The notes under the pieces were generated by a model. That model did not search any database. It worked only from the letters and a program-made list of their open reading frames with translations, and was not told the origin of the DNA. A stretch of 64,000 bases of DNA from Cafeteria roenbergensis (Eukaryota; Sar; Bigyra; Bicosoecida; Cafeteriaceae), in NCBI GenBank assembly GCA_008330645.1, contig VLTN01000022.1:310001-374000 (forward strand), read 5' to 3'. Shown piece after piece: positions 10,850-23,186 of this stretch (the stretch's first letter is position 1; each line of letters opens with the position of its first letter). The position numbers and the translations under genes were made by a program.

Positions 10850-11766
10850 GCTGCTGCAGGACCCCCTAGCCCGGACAACACAGCACGGGGATTAATTGTT
10901 CGTGTTCCCAGGGCAGCATCCGCAGGTCACGGAGGAGCTGCCCCTCCACGCCTCCTCTTCTTGATCTCAGCCGACGCAGACAGCTGCGCTGCACGCCCGG
11001 CCTGTGCGCCAAGCCGCGCGCCCCCTTCGGCTACTCGACGCTTGCGAATGGTTCCGCGTGTGTGTGCTTCGCGAGCCCCCACCCACCTGGGCCCTCGGCA
11101 GGCCGCAGAAGGCGCGGCTTGGGCACTGCCTTGATTTCTGACTGCGGCCGGCCGACGCGTCGGACGCAGTGCTGCGTCTATGAGGCGATTCCCCGCATCA
11201 TGCTCGGCGCCTCTCATTGCCGACCCGAGCGAAGCCCCCAGAGAACGCGCTCGTGAGCGGGGTGGAAGCGGGGCGACTTGAGGCTGTCCGCGGTCGAGCA
11301 CACATGCCGACAGTCGAGCCCATGTTGCAGCTTTGCCCCTGCACGGTGCTGCGCCGCACAGGTGTGGTGGATGGCAGGGGCTCTCGTCACCAGTCGGTCT
11401 GGAGATGCGCACCGTCAAGATTTCGACATGAGCCGCGCAACGCAAGCACCCTTGACAGCGACGCTCGTGGAACGCTTCAGACCGTTGCCGCTGCAGCGCT
11501 GCGAGGGCTCGCGCTATGGCCGCGAGCGGCTGCTCAGCGCTACGGCTCACGGTCGCAGCTGTCGCAGGGCGAGGCGGCCAGCAGTGGGTAGCCAATTGGG
11601 AGGTGCACTGGTCGCGCTGCAGGCGCGCTGCTTGCACAACTCAGCGACACCCCGAAGGTGTCACGGGCTCACACAAGCACTCATGGAGCCAATCGCTCAG
11701 TCGCATCGTGCATCACCGGCTGCTGGGGCAGCAGCTGCAAGGCTCCTCAGCAACAGGCGACCGGGC
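10850..11766. other. Convergent spacer with no identified gene
   Basis: Lies between the ends of the GT10 gene (+) and the large unknown gene (-). The minus strand has one open frame (10927-11637) ending in a Lys/Arg cluster (KKRRRGG), but it lacks a convincing ATG start and matches nothing I know. It may be chance, or exons of a small gene. Confidence 0.35.
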
Positions 11767-14700
11767 CTAGAATGCATGCCCACCGCCGCCGCTGCTGTAG
11801 CTCTGGAAGGCGGCCAAGGCTGCTTCGGCAGATGTGGGCAGCCTTGCGCCTCGCCGAGGCTTAGCGCGGCCTACGGGAGTGGGGCCAGCGGCAGAGGCGC
11901 TGCTGGCGGGTTTCGCTGCGGGTTCGGGCTCTGCTGGGGACCCGCGTGCGCGCTTGGCAGCGGATGGACGAGGCCGAGGGGGCTGCTGGTGAGCGGGCCC
12001 GCTGGAGAGGCCCGCGAGAGTTGAAGCTGGCTGGCTTCCCGTCGGGAGGGCGGAGGAGGGCGCCGCCGACTCGGTTGCAGGCTCGCGGGGGCGCTTGCGG
12101 CTTGCAGACGCAGGGCGGGGTCCGGCCGGAATGCGACTGGGCGGCACTGCAGCCAAGGACGACAGCGAGCTGGCAGGGACCGCGGGTGCGGAGCCAGTGG
12201 CAGCTGCGCGGACATGCTTGCCAGCGCGGCGCGCTGCTCCCTGTGGTGGCGCCGGTGCTGCCGCCAGAGGGGGCGCTGGCGCGTGGACACCGACGTCCAT
12301 TCGGAAGGTTCCGGCTCCGAATGCTGCGTTGAGGCGCGCCTGCGCGAGCTCGGGAGCCTTGGCCTCGCCGCTGATGCCGAACACGATGCCACTGATGTTG
12401 CCGGGGCCGCGGGAGGCGTGTGCGGCTTCGCCCGCGTAGTTGCCGTCGTCATCGGACGGGTCATCGTCGACCGCCCCGCCGGCTGCCGAAGCAGAGCGGC
12501 CCGCTCCGCCGTAGCTGCTAAGCAGCCCTGTGCCAGCGCCACGGAGGTGCCCAGCGGCAGCGCCGTATGGCCCATCCTCAAAGTCATACGCCTCGTCCTC
12601 GTCTTCGTCTTCGTCCTCGTCCTCGTCCTCGTCCACCTCCTCGTCGCTGTCGTCGCCCTCTTCGTCATCGCGAATCATGCGCACATCGGGGAAGCGAAAC
12701 CGCGCCTCGGGACGAAGCAGGTCCTCGGCGAGACTGAGCAGAGCCTGCCGCTCCGGCGCCGCGGCCTTGTCAGCCGCGACGCCGCCGACAGACACTGCGC
12801 TCGATGCGAGGCTGGAGGCCTCGTCAGCAGCGGCAGAGCCAATCGGCAGCACGGCAGAACCGAAGGACAGGCCGCTTCCGTCGGCGGAGGCGCCGCTGCG
12901 GTGTCGAGCGGCCTTGCTCCTCGGCGAGGCGACCGCCCGAGCAAACGCCAGCGGGGGCGATATGGGGGGGAAGCCGTCGTCAGCCACGCCAGGCGACGGC
13001 GAGCGGTCGGCAGGCCCGTCGGTCGGTGGTGCGGCAAGGGCTCCGGCCGCGGGAGGCGGGCAAGCCAGGTCCGCCGTGGTCAGCTGACCCGGCTGAGCGG
13101 CTGTCGGCGGGCGCCCGCCGAGGCTGCCACCGCGTTTCGCGCCCTTCTTGATGGCCTTTCTGGACCGCTGGAGCGCCCTCCAGTGCCGGTCCATGGCCCT
13201 GGTGGCCGCGCGGGTGATGGTCTCTACGGCAGGCGCCTCCGCCTCGAGCCTGGCCAGCGTGGCGGCGGCGTCTGCGAGCGGGATGATGTGAGCGTCGGCT
13301 CCGCAGCGCCAGCGGCGCGCGGTGGCAGCAAGCTCCCTCAGGCGGCGCCAGGCGTGGCCGTCCCCCGCAGCCGCCTCTGCCACTTCCTTGATGGACAGGA
13401 GACCCCGCAGGAACGAGTGTGCCTCTGCAAAGTCAGCACTGAGCGAGACCAGCTCGGGCGACAGGCCGTCGATGCGCTGAAGGAGAGTGAGAGGGGGAGC
13501 TCCGGCGCTGGCGCCGGTGCCCGCAGAGGCGCTGCTGCCGGAAGCTGCGGTGGGCACGCCGTCAGTTGCGCTTCCGGCAGCCCCCTCGCCTGGCGACGCT
13601 GGGAGCAGCGACAGCGGGGCGATGGCGGCAGCCACGACGGGCCGGAGCGCGCACATGGCATCCAGGGCCTTGTGGGCCAGCGCGGCGAGGTCGTCGCCGT
13701 TGTAGCTGAGAGTGCCCGACCCTGCAGACAGCATGGCCAGGTGCCGCTCGCCGGAGCCGCCACCGCCCCTGCCCAGCCCCCCCACGCTGGACACGGATCC
13801 TGCCGAGGCCACGGAGGCCGCGTCGCCTCCCATGGCCGACGCGAGGAAGGCTTGCATGTCGTCATCGTCGCCGTCATCGTCGTCGTTGTCGTCGTCGTCG
13901 TCGTCGCCATTGTGACCATCGCCTCCTCCGCCGCGGCCGCCGCTGGCCCGTCCAGCGGCCCGCGCCTCCTCCTGCCGCTCGAGCACTGCCTGCATCAGCT
14001 GGGCAATGGTGACCATGCCGTCGTCCTGGGGGGGCACGTGCGGGTTGAGCGCCCGGCGCAGCTGCAGCCGAGCCGCCGAGGAAATGAGATCGCTCGCACG
14101 TCGCTGCCACGGAAAGGGCGCCATCTCCCCGCCCACGCGCAGGCTCGAGAGTTCGGCACAAAGAAATGCCGCAGCGCTTCGCTCTGCCGCCCACCCAAAC
14201 GGACCGAGACCACCAGTCGCAGACCCGGCCCCGGCAGTGACAGGGGTGCTGGGTGCGGCACTGGGAGGGGCCGTCGTGGCTCCCGCTCCCGCTCCCGCGC
14301 CTGCTCGAGACTTGGAAGGAGTGGAAGGAGTTCCGGAAAGATTCTTCGACCGGGATGGCGACGCGCCCCCCTTTGACGCCGAGCCGTGCGACGAGGCAGA
14401 CGGCGAGGGGCGAGGAGGCGGCGGGGCCACGGCATCTGCCTCGGCCGCCGAGTCCGCCACAGCAAGCCGAGCCAGCAGAGCCAGCGTGGCGCCGAGCACG
14501 CACTGAGCCGCCTCCTTCCCCACGGCCCCGGCCGGGCGCGGACGCACCGAAGTGGGCTGCAGAGCCCTCAGGTCGCCACACGAGCAAACCGCGCAGAGCG
14601 ACGGGTCGGCAGGGCCGGAGCTTTGGCCAGTGTCGGCGCCGGCGTGCAACTCCGGTGCGTTGCAGCTGGGGCAGCGGGTGGCGTTGCGAAGGCGAGACGC

Positions 14701-15267
14701 GGCGCGCAGCGCCGTCTCTAGGTGGTCCAGGACCACCTCAACCGGCGCGAGCGGCACCTCGTCGTCCGACGGGGTGGAGGTGCCGCGCTCCAGCAAGGTT
14801 GGGCCATGGGCAGCTGGTGTGCCCGACGCGGCTGGGGTGCCGGTGGGCACGCTGGCCACGCCGTCCGCGATGGCGTTCTGGTCGGCGTCTGACTGCTCCA
14901 CGATGGGCGCGGCAGGCGCCGCCTCGACTGTTGAGAGGTCAAACGTGCAAAAGCGCACGCGACGCGTGGCGCGGTTTCGCCGAGTAGCCGCCTGCCCGGG
15001 AGCGCGTGCTGCAGACGGCGCGCCCCCGGGGCGACCGACTGGCCTCTGGGGCGAGAGCACGTGCGCCAGAGAGTTCGGGGCGGGGAGGAGGAGGGCCTCC
15101 GTGGCAGCGTAAGCGTCGGCAGTGGCGATGAGGGCTGCGGCCTGGTCGGTGAGGCAGCGGACGGAGGCGGCTTGCAGGGGGGTCGGCGACGCGCTGGGAG
15201 TGGGCCCCGCGGCTGCTGTGCCTGTGCGGGCAGCCATGTCGCTCGCAGGAGCCGCAGCCGCCGCCAG

Positions 15268-15311
<44 letters not shown>

Positions 15312-16587
15312 TCGACACGCCCCCGCCTCTCCGGGCGAGAGGCGGGGCCATGGGCTTGGCCAGAGCGTGCAGAACCCTGCCCAAGATCCTTCCGCTGACA
15401 GTTACGGGTTTCGGTGTCGGCGAGCAGGTGCCGTGGTACAGCCGGGCGGCGGCCCTGCGCAGACCCCTGGCTGCGGCGCTTGGGAGCGGTACGGCCAGCG
15501 CGCGCGCTGACACGGAGCGAGCAGCCTGGGGGGTGGGAAGGACCCCTGTGACGGTTGCGGAGGCGAGGGAGGCCACGCCCGGGGCCCAGCGCGCGAAGTG
15601 GCGGCTGCCGAGGGAGGCGGAGACGTCGACGATGTGGGGAGCTGCCGCCGCGGCAGCAGCAGCGGCGGCAGCGGCCCGGGCGCGGGTGGGCGTGCGTGGC
15701 GCGCGGGCTGGAGTCCCGGGCGTGCGAGTCGCGAGCGTGGCCGCTGACAGGGCTGCTTGCCAGGCGGCGTCGTCGGCATCGGCGGCGGCGAGCGCGGGTG
15801 CCGACGTGGCTGCTTGGCCCGGCGAGGAGGAGGTTGCAGCTGCGGTTGACGGCGACGCTGGGGCGGCTGCTGGCAGGGCAGGTGGTTGGCTGGTGGAGTT
15901 GGCGGCAGCCTTGCCCCGGGGGGCGGGGGCGCGACCAGCCTTGCCTGGACTCGCAGCCTTGGTGCCCGCAGCGGAGGAGGAGCGGGCGGGCGAGGAGGAG
16001 GAAGAGGAAGCGGACGGGGACGGGGCCGCGCCGGGCGACTGCAGGTCGGCGGCTCGGGCTCCGCGCTTCGGAGAGCGAGGGGAGCCGTGAGGGGTCGGTT
16101 TGGCGGGAGAGGGAGCGGTGGGTGCCTTAGCCCCGGTGGGCTCGGACTTGCCGGCGGTGGCGGGCCCCGGAGCGGCGACTGAGGGCGATTCCAGCGGGCT
16201 GCCGTTGGGAGCCCGCGCGCCGCGGCGCCGAGCACGGGCAGACCCGCCGTGCTGGCGCTTGTCGGTGTGGGGGGCGCTCGAAGACGGGCCCTGTGCTGCT
16301 GCCGGCGGCGCGCGCGCCGCGGCGGCGGCATAGGTGGCAGGTGGCCGCTCGGGCGTTGCCTTGGCCTCCAGTCGCCCTTGAGGCGCTGCCCCAGGCCGCC
16401 CTGCCGCTGCAGCTCGCGAGGCCTGCTTAGCAGGAGCGGCATGCGTCTGGGGGACGGGCCCGGGCGAGGCCTTGGGCGCAGCAGCTGCGGCCGCAGGCTT
16501 GTCGGTGGATGACTTCAAGCGCAGGGGCTTGGCAGCGAATTTAGAGAGGAACGAAGACGTTCTCGGCCACGACGGCGGCCCGCTCAT
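11767..16587 (-). CDS. Unrecognised large low-complexity protein with NLS-like and acidic tracts
   Basis: A single open frame; the ATG at 16587 gives 1,606 residues (the frame is open upstream to 16824, but that part is Arg-rich and looks non-coding). The N-terminal third is Ala/Pro/Ser/Lys-rich with short Ser and Ala runs. A possible zinc site, CPSC then CAVCSC about 25 residues later, maps near 14575-14670. The middle has more ordered, helix-like sequence around 13150-13480. Acidic tracts occur near 13860-13900 (Asp) and 12590-12660 (Glu/Asp), and basic clusters such as RKRPRE and KRARG occur near the C-terminus, which suggests a nuclear protein. I do not recognise the family. It is divergent from DNAI3, with 274 bp between start codons. 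Confidence 0.6.
12590..12660 (-). repeat. TCGTCC/TCGTCT microsatellite encoding Glu/Asp
   Basis: Hexamer-like tandem repeat read on the minus strand as alternating Asp/Glu codons in the unknown protein. Confidence 0.85.
15268..15309 (-). repeat. GACGAG repeat encoding poly-Ser
   Basis: Tandem GACGAG units on the plus strand, read as a run of about 14 serines on the minus strand in the unknown protein. Confidence 0.85.
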
Positions 16588-16861
16588 GCTGCCCGAGAGC
16601 AAGGCAGGCTTTCGTCGCGGGGTGGGAAGCTCCGCGAGCGCCAGGCGCGCCCGAGCAGTGCGGCGCGTTCGAGCCTGCCGCCCGCCGTTCGCATTTGGTT
16701 CGGCCGACGGCTCTGCCGGGCAATTCCGCAAGGCCAACGGCATGCGGGCCAGTCGGGCGCGCCCCCGCCGGCGCCACAGCAAGCGCCGCGCAGGTGCTTG
16801 CTCGTGCGCCCGGCAGGCCCGCAACCAGCAAGCGGGGGGGGATCCCGCGGGTCAGGCAGCC

Positions 16862-19800
16862 ATGGCGGAGGACAAGGCTTACAAGCCACTGCCCAAGGGC
16901 ACCTGGCCGGTCACCATGGGCAAGAAGGACCGCATGGCCTGGGGCATCCAGACCGGCCCCACCTCGCGCAGCCTTGTGACCACCGTGCGGATCGACGGGC
17001 CGGCGGTGGCCAAGAGCATCCAGGTCGCGGGGACCATCGGCCCATTCGGCAGCGCTCACGCCCAACTGAAGGTGAGCCACGGCCAGCCGCCGCCCCGCGG
17101 GGACATACTCTCGAGCCCCTAGGCTCGCCAAGTGCAGCCAGGTGGCGCCTTGAAGCGCCTCTGGTCTGCGCGGAGCCGCGCGGGCGTTGCTGTCGGGGCA
17201 GCCCGGCTGCGGCGCTCGTGCAACCCGCCTCTGCGCGCAGCCGTGCGGCAACGCCAGCGCCCGCCTCCGTCATGCCCCGCTCCCCATCCCATCCCCATCC
17301 TTGTCCCCTCCCCCCAAAACACACCCACCCACCCATGCGTGTGCGTGCAGGGCTTTTCTGGCGACTACGTGGTGGTGCTCACTGACAAGGAGGAGGAGTA
17401 CTCGAACAAAGGCATGCTCGTGTCCTTCACGCAAGAGGGTGAGGCCCGCCGCCAACGCAGCAGCGGCTGACGCGCGCGCCGCCGCCGCTGGGAACGCTTG
17501 CCGTGCCCACCAGCTCCCGCCCCGCTCGCGTTGCGCCCCTCTCCCCGGCCATCGACGCTTCGCAGGCAGTGACGCCCTGGAGGAGATCGGTCGCCAGCGC
17601 GACGCCGCAAAGGCGGCAGAGGCAGCAGCCAAGGCCGCAGCCGAGGCAGAGGCCGCGGGCGGGGGCGCAGCCAGCGCCGGAGCGGGGGGGAGCGACGGTG
17701 CCGGCTTGGCGGCGGCGGCGGGCCTGGCGGCGGAGGCGGAGCAGGAGGAGCCCCCCCTTCCCGACGAGGACGAGTCGCTCATCGTGATGGAAGAGCCGAT
17801 CCAGGCGCGGAGGCGCGCTCCGGAGGACGGCGCGGACACCGCCGACGCCGTCAGAGCCGCGGTGGGGGGCCCCACTCGCCCCCTCATCCGCGTGCGGGTG
17901 CGTCGCTTGCGCGGCGAGTTCGGGCTCCGCGCCGCCTTCAACGATCGGGACGCGGACGCGGCCGCCGCCGGCTTCCGAACGCGCCGGCAGCCGCGCTATC
18001 GCCCCCAGGGTCGGCGTGCGGTGGTGACGTCAACGGCGGAAATCGGGCCGTCGGCGCTGTCGGGGCTGGTTGAGCAGGGCGCCCAGACGACGTGGCACCG
18101 GCGCGTGGGCGCCGCCATTCAGTGCGACGGCGTGCTGGAGCCCAGGCAGATCGAGGCTGCCATCGACGGCACAGCCTGCCCGGACGCCCCGCCAAGGGAC
18201 CTGTCCGACGACGAGGGCACCGGGCGGGGCCGCCGGGGGGGCGCGGGCGGTCGGAAGGGCAGCAGGAGGGGCGCTGCCGGCGGCGCAAGCCGTGGCGGGG
18301 CGCGCGGGAGCGACGGCAGAGCCGCAAGCAGAGGCGGCGGCGCTGCTGGAGTTGGCGGCGGCGCGAGTGGCGGGGGCGCGAGTGGCGGCGGTGGTGGCGG
18401 CGGCGGCGGCGGTGGAGTTGGCGGCGGCGGCGGCGGTGGCCCAGACGTCGGTGGCGGGCCGGGCGGCACATCTGGCTCTGCCGGGGACGGGGGCGGCTCT
18501 GCCGCACGCGTGTCCATGGGCGTGGGCACAGGCTCCGGCGCCGCCGGTCCCGGGGCGGGTCTCGACGGCGGCGGCCGCCTCCTCCCCACCACAGGCGACG
18601 TGGCGGAGTTCCTCCGGCGGGTGTCTGCGCGGGTGGAGGCCGCCCTATCGCAGAACGAGACTCTGGACGTGTTTGGGGAGGACCCGGTTCGAACGGTCAC
18701 CGCCGCCGGCGGGGAGGGGTCCACCGCGGCGCTGCTGCTCGGCGCCCAGGGCGACAGCGCCTTCCGTGAGACGCGCACCGTGACAGACCTCACGCTCTCC
18801 ACGGGCAGAGCCATCGACGTCCTCAGCTGGCACCCGACCCTTCCGCTGGTGCTGGCTGCCACCCCCGTTCCCGCGTCGGCGGGCTTCGATGCGCGCGTGG
18901 GCATGTCCGGGCAGAGCCAGAAGTGGTATGTGCTCGTGTTCACGCTGACGGACTTTGGGGCGCAAATCGCCCTGCAGAGCCCGTACGAGGTGACCAGCCT
19001 GGCGTGGAACCCCTGGGACCAGGGCATCATCGCAGCAGGCACCTGGTCGGGGCAGGTCGTGCTGTGGGACCTGGCCGCTGCCATGGCGGCTCTGGTTCAC
19101 AGGCGCGGGGGCCGCGGCGGCCGGGGCAAGGGCGGCGCTGCCGGGGCCTCGCTCCGCGCAGCGGCCAGCAGTCACGCCGGCTCTGCTGCTGCGGCGGGAG
19201 GTGCCGCGGGAAACGGCTCTGCCAAGGACGCGAGCGGGGGCGCCTCCGCGGAGGCGGCCGCGTCGAGCCGGTCCGGCACGGTGCACCTGCTGCCGACGTC
19301 TGTGAGTCACGCCGACAAGTCCCACTCGCGGCCCGTGCGAGACTTGCAGTGGCTGCCGCCGTCGGCGCACCTCGCGCCCCGCCTTGACTCGTTCGTGACT
19401 GGCGACAACGTCCCTCGCAAGAGCTGCCAGTTCGTCAGCGCGGCGTCGGACGGCACCGTGCGCGTGTGGGACACGCGGTACCGCGAGCGGGCCAAGGCGC
19501 GTGCCGGGGGCCGGGCCGCCCCGTCAGACCCCTCGGGCGTCGCTGGCGGCCTCCTCCCAGGCGCGGCGGCGCTGGCGGCGGCCAAGGAGCCCGAGGTGGA
19601 GTGGGCGCCAGTCTTCGTCGCGGAGGCGTTGGAGGGCGCCCACAGGCTGTGCCTCTCCAGGGTGGTGGTCGACCCGGTGGACGCCGCGCGGCCGCTAATG
19701 GTGTCGACGGAGGAGGGGCTGCTGGGCTCAGTGGACTGGTGCCCGCCCGGGCTGGGCGTGGGCGGCGGCCTGGCCACGGAGGTGGAGGCCAAGGCCGGGC

Positions 19801-20939
19801 CCGCGGCGTCCCGCCGGGCGATCCTGGCCTCGGGAACCGCCGACGTGGTGGACGAGGAGACGGCCAAGGGCGCGGCCATGGCCGCGGAGGCGGCCAAGGA
19901 CGCCGTGGACCCACGCTCGTCCGGCGGCGACGCCGATGAGGGCGCCGGAGCGGGCGCCAGCGCCGGCGGGTCCCGCGTCGGGCTGCTGCTCCCTGACCTG
20001 GGCAGGCCCCCGCTCGCCTTCGAGCGCTCCCCGGTGCTCACGGACCTCATCCTCGCCGTGGGCGAAACCGTGTTTAGCGTGTGGCGGGTGGGCCTGAGGC
20101 ACCCCCTCTTCGTCTCGCCGCCGGCCTCGGCCCGGCTCACCTGCGGCTGCTTCAGCCCCACGCGGCCCGCCGTCGTGTTCCTCGGCCGCAGCGACGGCCT
20201 CGTCGACGCCTGGGACCTGAGCGACACGACTCTCCGGCCTGTGCTCTCCGCCCCGGTGGTGTCCACGGCTGTCGCGTGCATGCAGTTCCAGTTTCGCGGC
20301 CTCACGCCCACCAAGCGCTCCACCCTCGCCGCCCCGCTGGCGTCCACGGACGAGTCCGCAGTCACCGAGCGGGCCAGGCAGCTGGTCCAGCCGCCCGCCC
20401 ACCTGCTGGGGGTCGGCGACGAAAAGGGGAACATCCACGTGCTGGAGGTGCCCTCCGCCCTCGCCACCGTGTCGGAGCGCGACTACACAGGCGCGCTCGC
20501 CTTCGTGCACCGCGAGACCAACCGCGTGCTCTACGCCTCCGCCCGCGTCGCGATGCGGGGCGTGCTGTCGGACGTTACCAAGCAGCGCGCGGAGGCCCAA
20601 AAAGCGGCCAAAGAAAAGGCCGAGGCCGACGAGGAGGCGGAGCTCGACGCCGTCAGACAGTCCATGGAGGGGGACGACGCCAGCGACCCCGAGCGGGTTG
20701 CCCTGGCCCGCAAGCAGCGGCGCATCGCCAAGACGGAACAGTCCTTTGCCTCCCTCCGCCTGGCCCTCTGCGAGCAGTTGGGCGTTCCCGTGGAGGCGCT
20801 CGGGTATGGGCCCAAGGGCGCGCCGGCCGCGCCGGCCGCTGCCGCCGCTGGCGCCGCTGCTGCCGCTGCCGCGGCGAGTGCCGCCCCGTCGGGCCAGCAC
20901 ACTCCCCGCGCGGAGCTGGAGAGCAAGACCGACGGGTGA
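16862..20939 (+). CDS. DNAI3: Axonemal dynein intermediate chain 3 (WDR63/IC140 type)
   Basis: Three exons, 16862..17071, 17351..17438 and 17566..20939, give 1,223 residues. Donors are GTGAGC and GTGAGG, acceptors TGCAG and CGCAG, and the phases (0, then 1) match. WD-type units include WNPWDQGIIAAGTWSGQVVLWD, split here as WNPWDQGIIAAG and GQVVLWD, then FVSAASDGTVRVWDTR, and near the end VVFLGRSDGLVDAWDLS. Upstream blocks (RGEFGLRAAFNDRD, QTTWHRRVGAAIQC, ALSQNETLDVFGED) correspond in order to conserved blocks of human WDR63. A C-terminal charged helix follows the last repeat. Family role: scaffold of the two-headed inner-arm dynein (I1/f) in motile flagella. Unusual is a Gly/Ser-rich insert at about 18240-18590. 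The 5' end is shared head-to-head with the large unknown gene. Confidence 0.9.
18330..18450 (+). repeat. GGC-rich imperfect repeat encoding poly-Gly
   Basis: Runs of GGC and GGT codons give a Gly-rich insert within the dynein intermediate chain. Confidence 0.8.
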
Positions 20940-21406
20940 TGTCCTCGTGATCGGTGGTCGGCTCGCTGGGCCCCCGAACCGTGTATGGCTGCGAGGCTTG
21001 CGTTTGTGTCCCGGGCCGGCCGGCCGAGCGGGCCGTTGGAGAGTCCCCTGCAGGGGTGGCGTGAGAGCTGGAGCCACGCGTGGCCGGCTTCCGGGTCGAC
21101 GGAGAGGAACCGCTGCGTGTTTGCAACATGCGTTGGCCGCCGCGCTCCCGGGCCGCAAGCCCACCGCCAGCCGCTCGGCCGAACTCGCGCGCCACGCTTG
21201 GGCTTAAGCACGCACACCCAACCTCCGCGCCGCCTCCGAGCACGCACACGTGTGAAAAAAAAACAAAAAGCCCAGGAGAGTGAAGCGTGAAACCGCGTGC
21301 CAGGGCCGCCGGGGCAGCGGAGCGACGGCGCAGGGCGTGCCGGGTTGCAGCAGTCAGCACCACGCAAGGGGAAACCGCAGAGGAGGCGTCACGAGTCGCG
21401 GCCGCA
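20940..21406. other. Convergent spacer between DNAI3 and V-ATPase d
   Basis: No gene seen. It contains an A-rich run at about 21255-21272, unusual for this GC-rich DNA, which may belong to 3' processing signals. Confidence 0.45.
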
Positions 21407-22810
21407 TCACGCCATACCAGTGTATCCGCCGCCCGCGGCCGACCCCGCAAGCAGGGCCGCCGCGTCCGACGTGCCCTCCGCTGGGCTGAGCGTCTCGAAC
21501 GGGACCACGAGCGCCTCAACGGACCGCTTCACGTCCGCGGCGGGCTGGATGCGCTTGCGGTCTGCCGCCCCCGCCGACGCGGAGCGCGTCTCGAAGGCCG
21601 CCACGGCGTTGGCCACCTGCTGGATGGCGTCTGTCTCCGCGTCCTTGAGCTTGGCGAAGGCGTAGAACGCCCCAAAGTGGAACTGCGAGTTGTAGAGAAG
21701 GGCGGTGCTGGCTGCCAGGTGCTTGCGAAACGGCACCGTGATGCGCCGCTCGCCGCCGGCCACGGAGCCGCGCACCAGCGGGCAGGCAGACCACAGCGCG
21801 GAGAGAGAGGGGACCTCCATGACCACGCGCTCGATGTCCGCCTGGGACTTGACCGCCATGAGGCGCGCCAGGCCGGTCGGGTGCAGCGGGCCGATGGCCG
21901 GGAAGCAGGCCTGGAGCACCTCCGGGCGCTGCTCGGGCTTGACCGCCCCGTCGGTCAGCGCGTTGTCGGCCAGCGACACGGCCAGCAGCGCTGCGCGCTC
22001 CTCCAAGAAGGCGCACATCCGCTCAGCGGTTTCGCCCCCCTGCGAGGCGCACCAGCCGTGGAAGCGCTCCAGCCAGATGCGCTTGGTGGCGTGCTCGAGC
22101 AGGTAGAGGGGCTGCTCCGAGAGGGCCACGGCCACGCCGTCCGCCCGCCCAAAGTCCTCCGGCGAGAGCACCTTGAGGAGGAACTCCTCAAAGTACACGC
22201 CGACGGGCGTCTCGACCAGCAGGCTTCGGACGAGGTCGACGAGGTCCGACGCCGAGGCGCTGAAGCCAGCGATTGCGGTCTCGGTGGTGGGGTCGAGGCG
22301 GCCGAGGGGGTGCGCTGCGTCGGCCGCGCTGCGGACCTCCTCCACGATGTGCTCCGTCACGCCCGTGGCCTCGACGCGCTGCACGACGTGCATCACGCTG
22401 ACGATCATGTCGATCATGTACTCGTGAGTGATGAAGTCCAGGAACGTGGACAGCGGCTCCACAGAGTGCGCGCGAAGCATGCGGAACTCCTCCGCGGCCT
22501 TCTCCTGCAGCTTGCGCCGGAGCTTGGTGTGGTCGAACGCTGGACCCGCGCCGGCGGACGGGCCGCGGGCTCCGCCTGCAGCTGCCGCCCCCCCCCCGCC
22601 GCCCCCGCCGCCGCCGCCGCCGCCCTCCGCCGGGAAGCTGCGCGGCATGATCTCTCCAAAGTCGGTTTCCTGCAGCACCGCATTCATGGCCGCCAGAGTC
22701 GGGCACTCGCGCATTGAGGTGATTTCGTCCCGAGTCACGAACGTGGACCGGAACCCGCGGACCAGGGCCTCCGCAAAGCCATGGTCGGCGTTGAAAAAGG
22801 CCATGTCCAT
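21407..22810 (-). CDS. ATP6V0D: V-type H+-ATPase subunit d (Vo sector)
   Basis: Single exon, 467 residues from the first ATG. The protein aligns along its length with Vma6/ATP6V0D: FFNADHGFAEALVRGFRS at the N-terminus, EPLSTFLDFITHEYMIDMI, HPLG, TPVGVYFE, FHGWCASQGGETAERMC, and near the end NSQFHFGAFYAFAKLKDAE. Family role: a peripheral subunit sitting on the c-ring, coupling the central stalk to proton translocation in vacuolar and endosomal membranes. It exceeds the usual length of about 350 because of a Gly/Ala-rich insert after residue 60 (coded near 22555-22625) and an extra C-terminal tail of about 60 residues that replaces the normal terminus. Divergent from the membrane-protein gene at 23187. 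Confidence 0.95.
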   Translation of the reverse strand: MDMAFFNADHGFAEALVRGFRSTFVTRDEITSMRECPTLAAMNAVLQETDFGEIMPRSFPAEGGGGGGGGGGGGAAAAGGARGPSAGAGPAFDHTKLRRKLQEKAAEEFRMLRAHSVEPLSTFLDFITHEYMIDMIVSVMHVVQRVEATGVTEHIVEEVRSAADAAHPLGRLDPTTETAIAGFSASASDLVDLVRSLLVETPVGVYFEEFLLKVLSPEDFGRADGVAVALSEQPLYLLEHATKRIWLERFHGWCASQGGETAERMCAFLEERAALLAVSLADNALTDGAVKPEQRPEVLQACFPAIGPLHPTGLARLMAVKSQADIERVVMEVPSLSALWSACPLVRGSVAGGERRITVPFRKHLAASTALLYNSQFHFGAFYAFAKLKDAETDAIQQVANAVAAFETRSASAGAADRKRIQPAADVKRSVEALVVPFETLSPAEGTSDAAALLAGSAAGGGYTGMA

Positions 22811-23186
22811 GGCGCACCGGTCGCCGCCCGCAGGAGCCCGCCCCCGCGCAGAGTGGGCGCTCCGGCAGCGGCCTCAACCTGCGCTCGGCTTGCGGCTGCA
22901 AGGCTCTGCAGGCGTTGCAGTTGGCACGCCGGCGGCAAACCCTCCTCGCCCTGTCCGCAGGGCACTGGGGAACGGGCGCCAAAGCGCTTCGGGCGGGGGC
23001 TTGCCGGCCACAGGCGGCATCGCGCCCAGGCGAAACGCGCTCAGGGACGCCGAGGCGCCGAGGAACGACCAGCAACACGCATCGCACTATTCGCCAGCGG
23101 GACCAATATCGCTCCGCCGGGGCCAGAGCAGACTGGAGCGCACCGTTGGTGTCGCGGAGGCAAGGAGGGCGACGGAGCCAGCGCGT

